This document shows positions 57,143 through 64,000 of a DNA stretch of 64,000 bases, piece after piece. The DNA is from an uncultured Chlorobiaceae bacterium. GTDB lineage: Bacteria; Bacteroidota; Chlorobiia; Chlorobiales; Chlorobiaceae. The notes under the pieces are model-generated. The model saw nothing but the letters and a program-made list of their open reading frames with translations, was not told where the DNA came from and did not search any database. Every line of letters starts with the position of its first letter. Position 1 is the first letter of the stretch. Both the position numbers and the translations under genes were made by a program. Location: contig CAJEXW010000009.1 of assembly GCA_903994525.1 (NCBI GenBank), positions 27,061-91,060 of the forward strand, written 5' to 3'.

Positions 57143-58420
57143 TTAGTATGACTGATTTGGTTCTTCAAGATCGAAAACGTTGCGGACAAGATTGACTCTT
57201 GTTGGAATAGAGTCGGTAGTATCCATCGGTGCCTTAAGCATTTTGATGGGGTGATGGAGAATCTTTTTAAGGATACGGTCTGTCAGGTGCTCCATTCTCT
57301 GGAGTTCTTCTTCGCTCACCTTATAGCGGTAGCGTTCAAGCTCCTTCTCCTTGATTTCAATGAATTTGGACTGAAGGTCCACAATTGTGGGTCGTACCTT
57401 CAGTGTATTGATCCACTGTCCGAATGCCACCAGCTCCTCTTCGATAATGGCATGAACCTTGGGGAGTTCACGACTCCGTTTTTCAAGGTTCTTGTCAATA
57501 ATATGTTTCAGTGCATCAATATCCTTGAGGAACATGTTCTGAAGCTTGGCTATGTCGGGGTCTACGTTTCTTGGTAATCCAAGATCCAGAATAATCACAG
57601 GCTTTAGTTTTCGTTTGATCATGCACTGGTGCATCTCCGCTTCAGTGAGAATATACTCTTTGGAGCTGACAGCGGTCATAATGATATCGAACTCGTGCAG
57701 ATGGTTCTTAAACGACTCATAAGGCAGTACCTGGTTGGTGCCAAGTTCTTCAGCAAGTGCCTCTGCTTTGGAAAGCGTCCGATTCGTAATAACGATATTT
57801 CGGGCGTTTTTCTGGAAAATATGTTTTGCAGCCAGCTCCCCTGTTTCACCGGCACCTATGAGAAGTACCTTTTTCAGTGAAAGATTGGAGAAAATTTTTT
57901 GAGCAAGCTCAACAGCAGCGTAGCTGACCGAAACAGCCCCCTCCATAATTTTGGTCCTGGTTTTAACCTTTTTCGCAACACTGAATGCCGTGTGGCAAAG
58001 ACGGGTGAGCAGAATTCCTGCCGACTGTGTTTCAGCGGCAATGCGGTAGGCATTTTTCACCTGGCCAAGAATCTGGCCTTCGCCAAGCACCAATGAATCT
58101 ATTGCGCTGGCCACCTCAAAAATATGACGGGCCGTTCCACAGTAAAAACGACCAAAAAAGTGTTCTGGTCGGACCTCCTTGCGAGCCTCCTTGAAAGAGA
58201 TGAGGTACTCTTTAAGATACTCACAGGTAACTTCATGCATTGCCGGGACAACATAAAGTTCCGTACGGTTGCAAGTTGAGATTACCATCGCTTCATGAGC
58301 AAGGCCTGCGGAAATAAGGCCTGTAATGAACTCCTTGTTCTGAACTTCTGAAAGGGAGATTCTTTCACGGATTTCAATAGGTGCAGTCTTGTGGTTGACA
58401 CCAACTGAAATGATGTTCAT
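57143..58420 (-). CDS. hemA: HemA: glutamyl-tRNA reductase
   Basis: 425 residues. The catalytic C50 lies in '[14 protein letters not shown]'. '[20 protein letters not shown]' and the NADPH-binding '[17 protein letters not shown]' follow, and the helical dimerisation domain is C-terminal. It makes glutamate-1-semialdehyde from Glu-tRNA, the first step of the C5 route, the entry to haem and bacteriochlorophyll. It lies 88 bases after hemX and 19 before hemC. hemL is not in the window. Confidence 0.97.
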   Translation of the reverse strand: MNIISVGVNHKTAPIEIRERISLSEVQNKEFITGLISAGLAHEAMVISTCNRTELYVVPAMHEVTCEYLKEYLISFKEARKEVRPEHFFGRFYCGTARHIFEVASAIDSLVLGEGQILGQVKNAYRIAAETQSAGILLTRLCHTAFSVAKKVKTRTKIMEGAVSVSYAAVELAQKIFSNLSLKKVLLIGAGETGELAAKHIFQKNARNIVITNRTLSKAEALAEELGTNQVLPYESFKNHLHEFDIIMTAVSSKEYILTEAEMHQCMIKRKLKPVIILDLGLPRNVDPDIAKLQNMFLKDIDALKHIIDKNLEKRSRELPKVHAIIEEELVAFGQWINTLKVRPTIVDLQSKFIEIKEKELERYRYKVSEEELQRMEHLTDRILKKILHHPIKMLKAPMDTTDSIPTRVNLVRNVFDLEEPNQSY

Positions 58421-58508
58421 AGCATGGTTGTTTAAGTAAGTGAGCTTATGACTTAAAGATCAAAACCAAATATATCCTAATTGCCTCTATTTTTCAAACA
58501 CGACGCTC

Positions 58509-59357
58509 TTATTTAACAGGAAGCTCATGGAAAGTGGGTGAAAAAAAGGTCATAAATACAATCAAGATTGTGACAAAAAGAAAAAGAAAAATAAAGAGAT
58601 ATGCCATGTGCTTGATGTCCCATCCGATGATTGGTTTAATGATAATGCCCGTACCATAAAGTACCCATATAACAACCAGTGTCACAAGCTTTGGCTCAAA
58701 AAGGGTAATTGCTTCACCGGAAGCCCGTTGTTCAAACATTCCGGCAAACAGGGTAATGGTGATAAACAGAAAACCAAGAGAGACGGCATGCATGGTGAGT
58801 TTCTCAAGAATTTCAAGATTTGGCAGGCGCTGGAAGAGCAATTCGAACCGGTTTTGCTGGATCTGTCGGAACAGAAGGAGGTAAAGTATGCTGTAAAGTC
58901 CTGAAATTGCAATCGCACTGAATCCAAAAATTGCAGCGACAAGGTGTATTCCTATACCAACACCTTCGAATGTTGTGCCTAAACTCTGAGTCTGTGCTGT
59001 CAAAATTGATGAAATGAGTTGAGCGCCTGCTGCAAAGGAGATGATAAAAAAGCCTGTTTTATCACTTTTGGTGGTAAACTCAGTGAAGAGATAGGTCGTT
59101 GTAAGGGTAAATCCTACCATGCTCATCAGATTCAATGTTGAGTAATTGATTCGATAGCCTTCGGTGGAGGTAAGAAGTCCAAGATAAATAACGTGAGTCA
59201 GAACGGTTAAAACAAGAAGAGGTTGTTTGAATCGTTTTGCTCCCTCATGATCTTTGAAAAAATGGGCGGCATAGAGGTATGTGGTCGCAATATAGAGCAG
59301 TGAAACAAGTTGGTTAAGTATCAGTAGTGGCTGATTATGAAACAATATATTGTTCAT
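58509..59357 (-). CDS. hemX: HemX/CcsA-like membrane protein (cytochrome c assembly family)
   Basis: 282 residues with about eight membrane segments. 'GIGIHLVAAIFGFSAIAISG' and the closing 'DIKHMAYLFIFLFLFVTILI' are typical of the cytochrome c biogenesis protein family, and it is followed by hemA as in the Bacillus-type hemAXCD cluster. HemX of Bacillus lowers the amount of HemA; the same role here is inference from position. The CcsA haem-handling WWD motif is not evident, so HemX-like is the better label. It diverges from typA (110 bases apart). Confidence 0.82.
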   Translation of the reverse strand: MNNILFHNQPLLILNQLVSLLYIATTYLYAAHFFKDHEGAKRFKQPLLVLTVLTHVIYLGLLTSTEGYRINYSTLNLMSMVGFTLTTTYLFTEFTTKSDKTGFFIISFAAGAQLISSILTAQTQSLGTTFEGVGIGIHLVAAIFGFSAIAISGLYSILYLLLFRQIQQNRFELLFQRLPNLEILEKLTMHAVSLGFLFITITLFAGMFEQRASGEAITLFEPKLVTLVVIWVLYGTGIIIKPIIGWDIKHMAYLFIFLFLFVTILIVFMTFFSPTFHELPVK

Positions 59358-59397
59358 GGGATAGTATCAAGGGGGTCGGTAAAGATTCTGGTCTTAC

Positions 59398-59418
59398 TAT
59401 ACAAAGAAATATTGTATA
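59398..59418. promoter_or_regulatory. Inverted repeat between hemX and typA
   Basis: TATACAA (59398-59404), seven bases and TTGTATA (59412-59418) form a perfect inverted repeat in the divergent promoter region. It could be an operator or only AT-rich promoter DNA; no regulator can be named. Confidence 0.3.
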
Positions 59419-59467
59419 TTCCGGCCATCACGCTATGCAAATATACTTTATTATACAAGGAAAAAAG

Positions 59468-61294
59468 ATGAGATCCACAAAAAATATCAGAAATATAGCC
59501 ATTATTGCTCACGTTGACCATGGAAAAACAACACTTGTTGATTCGATCTTTCAAAAAACCGGTGCATTCAGGGATAACCAGCAGGTTAATGTGAGGGTGC
59601 TCGATTCCAATCCACAGGAGAGAGAGCGGGGCATTACCATATTTTCCAAAAATGCAGCGGCAGTTTATAACGATCACAAAATCAATATTGTTGATACCCC
59701 TGGTCATGCCGATTTTGGTGGAGAGGTTGAACGTATCCTTCAAATGGTTGACGGAGTCCTCCTTCTTGTTGATGCATTTGAAGGTCCGATGCCTCAGACA
59801 AAGTTTGTGTTGCGCAAGGCGCTTGAGCTTCATCTAAAACCGATCGTGGTTATCAACAAGATTGATCGCCCGCAGTCGGATCCCGTCAAGGTTCATGATC
59901 AGGTTCTTGATCTTTTTATTGCGCTTGGCGCTGATGAGCATCAGCTTGACTTTCCCTATATCTTTACCTCGGCAAAAAATGGTGTTGCCAAATACAGCAT
60001 GGATGATGAAGATGGCGATATGAGTCTTTTGCTTGACATGATTGTCAAGGAGATTCCCCCTCCGGTTGCCCACGATGAGGGAGGGTTTCAGATGCTGGTG
60101 ACGACGCTTGATTACAGCGACTATATTGGCAAGATAGCTATCGGCCGTATTCAGCGAGGCAAGGTGAGTCCTGGCAGTCAACTTGCAGTCGTTGGACCTG
60201 ATGGCGTGATTGGGAAAGGCTCTGTGACAAAAGTTTTTCTTTTTGACAAACTCCAGAAAATTGAGTCGAAAGAGGCGACCTCGGGTGACATTATTGCTAT
60301 CGCAGGTATTGCTGATGCGACTGTCGGGATGACACTTGCCTCTGTTGACGACCCTGTATCGCTTGCCTCATTTGATATCAGCAAGCCGACGCTCTCCATG
60401 CTTTTTTCGGTGAATGATTCCCCTTTTGCAGGGCTTGAAGGCAAAGAGGTTACCAGCCGAAAGATTCGTGAGCGCCTGATGAAAGAGAAGATGACCAATG
60501 TTGCGCTTAACGTTGAAGAGACTGACAGCGCCGATACATTCCGTGTTTCAGGAAGGGGAGAGCTTCACCTCTCCGTGCTTATTGAAACCATGAGGCGAGA
60601 AGGGTACGAGCTTGCAATCGCAAGACCTGAGGTGATCATGCACAAAGATGAGGATGGCACGCTCCTGGAGCCGATTGAGCATGTCACCATTGATATACCT
60701 GAAGAGTACACGGGTGTTATTATTGAAAAAATGGGACGCAGAAAGGCCGAGATGACCCACATGGGCACGCTTCGGGGTGGAATGGTGAGGGTCGAGTTTG
60801 AAATTCCCACGCGTGGCCTTATCGGATACAACCTTGAGTTTACCACCGATACGAAAGGCGAGGGCATCATGTCGCACGTTTTTTACAACTATCAGCCCTT
60901 CAAGGGCAAGTTGCCGTCTCGTGAGACTGGAGCGCTTGTCGTCTCTGAGGCAGGAATCTGTGTCGCTTATGCACTGAGCGCTCTTGAAGATCGTGGCACC
61001 TTTTTTGTGTCGCCGAACACCAAGGTGTACGGCGGAATGATTGTGGGTGAATCAACACGAGGTCTCGATATTACGTTGAATGTCTGCAAAACGAAAAAGT
61101 TGAGCAACATGCGCTCTTCAGGCACCGATGAGTCGCTTCGTCTCACACCGCCGAAAATCCTCTCACTTGAGCAGGCGCTTGAATTTATCAATGATGATGA
61201 GCTGCTGGAGGTAACCCCTCAGAGCATCAGGCTCAGAAAGAAGATACTTGATGTCAATTTGAGGGCAAAGGCCACCAAAAAGGCCAACGCATAG
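59468..61294 (+). CDS. typA: TypA/BipA ribosome-associated GTPase
   Basis: 608 residues from ATG 59468 (CAAGGAAAA upstream); the open frame begins earlier but overlaps hemX. G motifs: 'IIAHVDHGKTTLVDSIFQKT', 'RERGITIFSKNAA', 'DTPGHADFGGEVER', 'VINKIDRPQSD' and 'TSAKNG'. Then come EF-G-like domains II, III and V and the BipA-specific C-terminal domain ('TNVTL'-type strands end at 'RLRKKILDVNLRAK'). It assists 50S assembly and translation under stress and cold. No hairpin with a T-run is seen after it. Confidence 0.96.
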   Translation: MRSTKNIRNIAIIAHVDHGKTTLVDSIFQKTGAFRDNQQVNVRVLDSNPQERERGITIFSKNAAAVYNDHKINIVDTPGHADFGGEVERILQMVDGVLLLVDAFEGPMPQTKFVLRKALELHLKPIVVINKIDRPQSDPVKVHDQVLDLFIALGADEHQLDFPYIFTSAKNGVAKYSMDDEDGDMSLLLDMIVKEIPPPVAHDEGGFQMLVTTLDYSDYIGKIAIGRIQRGKVSPGSQLAVVGPDGVIGKGSVTKVFLFDKLQKIESKEATSGDIIAIAGIADATVGMTLASVDDPVSLASFDISKPTLSMLFSVNDSPFAGLEGKEVTSRKIRERLMKEKMTNVALNVEETDSADTFRVSGRGELHLSVLIETMRREGYELAIARPEVIMHKDEDGTLLEPIEHVTIDIPEEYTGVIIEKMGRRKAEMTHMGTLRGGMVRVEFEIPTRGLIGYNLEFTTDTKGEGIMSHVFYNYQPFKGKLPSRETGALVVSEAGICVAYALSALEDRGTFFVSPNTKVYGGMIVGESTRGLDITLNVCKTKKLSNMRSSGTDESLRLTPPKILSLEQALEFINDDELLEVTPQSIRLRKKILDVNLRAKATKKANA

Positions 61295-61619
61295 TCCCCT
61301 CGTTTTCAGTTCTCTCCGGGCGTTCGCAAGCGGCTTCCGGAGGGCTGATTCCGTTCCCACGCGATTGAAGAAAATTCCCTGATTTTTCATCTTCTCTTTT
61401 TTTCTGCGACAGGGTTGTATCGGTATTCGCTTCCGCCAATCAGAAATGTTTTTCGGATCGCACTTTCTCGCGTGTTCCTCCGATAATAATGAATTGGTTG
61501 AGTATTCCGGGGAAAGTGTTTGTTTCTGAAGCTGAAATCCGCTCTATTAATTCAATGGGGATTCAATGTAAAACGTATTACTTTATTCCATAGGCGATCA
61601 TTAAACTGATGCTATACTT
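61295..61619. other. Gene-free interval of 325 bases
   Basis: No convincing gene on either strand. CTCCGG (61314-61319) and CCGGAG (61337-61342) can pair, giving a hairpin without T-run after typA. In the frame of the next gene a TAA lies at 61602, so the helicase cannot be extended upstream. No CxxC-containing frame resembling the missing N-terminal module of the helicase was found by eye. Confidence 0.6.
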
Positions 61620-63671
61620 ATGGCGTTGAAGAAAAGTGGCGAGCAGGTCATCTATCGCCATCTTGAGGGTCGTCATACCGTCGGCATTTTCCCGATGCTG
61701 GAGGATGATACCTGCTGTTTTCTTGTGGCGGATTTTGATGATGATGGATGGCGAGAAGATGCCGTCGCATTCATGCTGTCGTGCCGGGAGTTTAATATTC
61801 CTGTGGCACTGGAGATATCCCGATCAGGAAACGGCGCTCACGCTTGGTTCTTTTTCGCCGATCCGGTGCCAGCACGTGAAGCTCGGCAACTTGGTGCGGC
61901 CCTGATCAGCCAGACCTGCGAGCGTACCCGTCAGCTTGCCATGGAAAGTTATGATCGCTTTATTCCGCTGCAGGATACCTTGCCCAAGGGTGGTTTCGGT
62001 AACCTGATTGCGCTGCCATTGCAGGGAGAACCCCGAAAAAAAGGGTTCACTGTTTTTGTTGATGAGCACCTTGTTCCATATCCGGATCAATGGGAATATC
62101 TTGCGTCAATTCAGAAAATCTCCCGCTTTGAACTGGAAGCAACTCTTTTGAGTGTCAGTGGTGGTCGCCATCCGCTTGATATTGCCTTTATTGCTGAAGA
62201 GGATGAAAAGGAGCCCTGGAAACGCTCGTTACAGCATACCAGCGCGATATCAGGCCCCTTGCCGGAATCTCTCACTCTGGTGCTTGGTAATCAGATCTTT
62301 ATCGCCAAGTCTGATCTCCCGCGAGCGCTGGCCAACAGCTTGATCCGTCTGGCAGCTTTTCAGAATCCTGAATTTTACAAGGCCCAGGCGATGCGTCGCT
62401 CGGTCTGGGAGATACCGCGTGTTATCGGTTGCACCGAGAATTTTGCATTGCATATCGGTCTGCCGAGGGGATGCCTTGATGCGGTGACAGGACTGCTCAA
62501 ACAGCACAATATCAGGGTGAATATTCAGGAAGAGCGCATCACAGGTGCTGAGATAACGGTCAAGTTTGCCGGTTCGTTGAGAAAAGATCAACAAGCGGCG
62601 GTCAATGCGATGTTGAACCATGAGGTTGGCATTCTCTGTGCCCCAACGGCATTCGGCAAGACCGTCATGGCGGCGGCGATAATTGCCCGACGGCAGTTCA
62701 GTACCCTGATTCTTGTTCATCGTACTGAACTGCTCCGGCAGTGGCAGGAGAGGCTGTCCACTTTTCTTGATCTTTCAGGCATGTCTCCTGGTCTGATTGG
62801 TGGTGGCAAGAAAAAGCCGACTGGCACCATTGATATTGCCGTCATGCAGTCGCTTTCACGGCGTGACGATCTTGCAGAACTTCTCGACCGGTATGGCCAG
62901 ATTATTGTTGATGAGTGCCATCACCTCTCCGCCGTCTCATTTGAGGCTCTTCTGAAACAGGCCAAAGTGAAATATGTCCATGGATTAACAGCCACACCGA
63001 TTCGTCGCGACGGTCATCAGCCGATTATCTTCATGCAGTGCGGCCCGGTACGCTACCGTGCGCTTCAGGCCGAAAATGCCCCTGTTCGACTGGAAGTGTG
63101 GCCGCTCAACATGCTTGCGCCTCCCATTCCACCAGAATCTGCTATTCAGGAGATTTTCCGGATTCTTGCTCACGATGCTGCACGAAACCAGCGCATTGCA
63201 GAGGATATTTTAGCGGCATATCGTGAAGGACGAAAAATTCTTGTGCTGACAGAGCGGACAGAGCAACTGCAACTCTTGCGTGAACATCTTGGAGAAAACC
63301 TCACCAATATCTTTCTGTTGCATGGACGGTTAACCAAAACGCAGCGTTCGGCGACACTTTCGGAGCTGAATGAACTGGATGGTTCATCACCACGCATTAT
63401 TCTGGCGACAGGACGCCTGATTGGTGAGGGTTTTGATCATCCTCCTCTTGATACCATGGTGCTCGCTATGCCGATCTCGTGGAAAGGGACATTACAGCAA
63501 TATGCAGGACGCCTGCACAGGGAACATGCCAGCAAGCAGGATGTGCGCATTTACGATTACATCGAGCACGATAATGTGCAGCTTGCGCGAATGTGGCAAA
63601 AACGCTATCGTGGTTATCAGGCCATGGGATATCGGGTCAGACCCCGTCATATAGAGCTTCAACCATCATAA
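61620..63671 (+). CDS. AEP primase-SF2 helicase of the TOTE conflict-system type (5' module missing)
   Basis: 683 residues. Residues 25-190 match the archaeo-eukaryotic primase domain known from TOTE conflict systems: D38/D40 in 'FLVADFDDDGWREDA', H74 in 'SRSGNGAHAWFFFAD' and 'SYDRFIPLQDTLPKGGFGN', 'LIALPLQGEPRKKGFTVFVD'. An SF2 helicase follows: 'LCAPTAFGKTVMAAAI' (about 341), 'IIVDECHHLS' (about 430), 'LTATPIRRDG' and 'TLQQYAGRLHREHA' (about 625). Homologues I recall have about 100 more residues with a CxxC module before the primase; a TAA at 61602 precludes this here. It may prime and unwind DNA in defence. Function is inference. Confidence 0.85.
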   Translation: MALKKSGEQVIYRHLEGRHTVGIFPMLEDDTCCFLVADFDDDGWREDAVAFMLSCREFNIPVALEISRSGNGAHAWFFFADPVPAREARQLGAALISQTCERTRQLAMESYDRFIPLQDTLPKGGFGNLIALPLQGEPRKKGFTVFVDEHLVPYPDQWEYLASIQKISRFELEATLLSVSGGRHPLDIAFIAEEDEKEPWKRSLQHTSAISGPLPESLTLVLGNQIFIAKSDLPRALANSLIRLAAFQNPEFYKAQAMRRSVWEIPRVIGCTENFALHIGLPRGCLDAVTGLLKQHNIRVNIQEERITGAEITVKFAGSLRKDQQAAVNAMLNHEVGILCAPTAFGKTVMAAAIIARRQFSTLILVHRTELLRQWQERLSTFLDLSGMSPGLIGGGKKKPTGTIDIAVMQSLSRRDDLAELLDRYGQIIVDECHHLSAVSFEALLKQAKVKYVHGLTATPIRRDGHQPIIFMQCGPVRYRALQAENAPVRLEVWPLNMLAPPIPPESAIQEIFRILAHDAARNQRIAEDILAAYREGRKILVLTERTEQLQLLREHLGENLTNIFLLHGRLTKTQRSATLSELNELDGSSPRIILATGRLIGEGFDHPPLDTMVLAMPISWKGTLQQYAGRLHREHASKQDVRIYDYIEHDNVQLARMWQKRYRGYQAMGYRVRPRHIELQPS

Positions 63672-63890
63672 ACTATTGCAGAATAAGGTGAATGGAATCT
63701 TAGAGAAACAGCGTCCGTGATTCATTCAAAGAGCCCGAAAGACTATTTCAAGCTCAATTGAGTAATCAATCGCGTTTTTCCTCTTCTGCTTCATATATTT
63801 TCTGTTGAGATTTTCGTGTCATTGATTAAAATTGTCTAATGATTAAATATAAATATGTCCAATGGAGATAAGTTTCATGAATTGATAAAA

Positions 63891-64000
63891 GTCGGGTAAC
63901 AGCAGCACATTACTGCACCGCCGTCCCCTAAGAACCGTGCTGGCGGCTTTCGCCGCACACGGCTCAAGCCTCGGCAAAGGCACCTTGCGGCACCCGACAA
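63891..64000 (-). mobile_element. Group II intron, 3' end (domains V and VI); the rest lies beyond the right edge
   Basis: Read on the minus strand, 63965-63932 is a 34-base domain V: GAGCCGTGTGCGG, a GAAA-type loop and CGGTTC, with the catalytic AGC near its 5' end. Domain VI follows (63931-63891), a stem ending TTACCCGAC with a likely branch-point A seven bases from the end. The intron-exon junction is therefore near 63891, and the exon continues TTTTATCAATTC. The reverse transcriptase would lie to the right of the window. Confidence 0.82.
63932..63965 (-). ncRNA. Group II intron domain V
   Basis: The 34-base hairpin has the standard domain V layout: GAGCCGTG paired with CACGGTTC, a two-base bulge, then GCGGC paired with GCCGC around a GAAA tetraloop. 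This is the most conserved and catalytic part of the ribozyme. Confidence 0.85.

Noticed and set aside
63870..63890. ATG with a good upstream GGAGAT just before the intron end, possible gene interrupted by the intron
   Set aside because: The frame reads ATG AAT TGA, so it stops before the intron junction and no gene is split on the plus strand.

Overview
The window reads as chromosomal DNA of a Gram-negative, anaerobic-type bacterium, most likely a green sulfur bacterium (Chlorobiaceae; Chlorobium/Pelodictyon group). The outer-membrane genes (LptD, two-partner secretion, type I secreted adhesin) show the Gram-negative envelope directly. The assignment to Chlorobiaceae is inference from the gene set, from C5-pathway haem/chlorophyll precursor genes in a hemX-hemA-hemC-hemD order and from the style of the UvrA and GroEL sequences. 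No photosystem or rRNA gene lies in the window, so genus and species stay open.

Layout. 1-6.4 kb: an edge-truncated gene, a vapBC toxin-antitoxin pair, and recB-recD with vapC overlapping the recB start region. 6.5-12 kb: an Arg/Asp/Asn-rich exported protein, a small winged-helix protein, and a complete branched-chain amino acid ABC transporter operon (livKHMGF). 12-16.4 kb: a large FAD/iron-sulfur oxidoreductase fusion and a membrane-anchored SET-domain protein. 16.6-21.5 kb: a 1521-residue RTX adhesin, then tRNA-Gly(GCC). 21.5-31.7 kb: trpB, a kinesin-light-chain-type TPR protein, lptD, an alpha/beta hydrolase, an Rrf2 regulator, uvrA and a small unknown gene. 31.7-37.2 kb: CIRCE-controlled groES-groEL, queC, a CPBP protease, trpA and a GT2 glycosyltransferase. 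37.3-48.3 kb, minus strand: an extended SDR, a CDF metal exporter with a repeated cytosolic tail, and a TpsB/TpsA secretion pair whose exoprotein has 2200 residues. 48.5-54.4 kb, minus strand: aroC, hemB and a four-gene biotin-dependent methylmalonyl-CoA decarboxylase-type operon. 54.6-59.4 kb: a HisN-like phosphatase facing hemXACD. 59.4-64 kb: typA, an AEP-primase/SF2-helicase of the TOTE conflict-system type, and at the right edge the 3' end (domains V and VI) of a group II intron on the minus strand.

The genes form a housekeeping backbone (tetrapyrrole, tryptophan and chorismate synthesis, chaperonin, repair, LPS export) with accessory insertions: vapBC, the RTX adhesin, the TPS exoprotein, the TOTE-like helicase and the group II intron. 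The observations most worth following are the apparently 5'-shortened TOTE-type primase-helicase next to the intron end, an Asp-to-Asn change in the usually essential ion-site motif of the decarboxylase beta subunit, and the repeat architecture of the two giant surface proteins.
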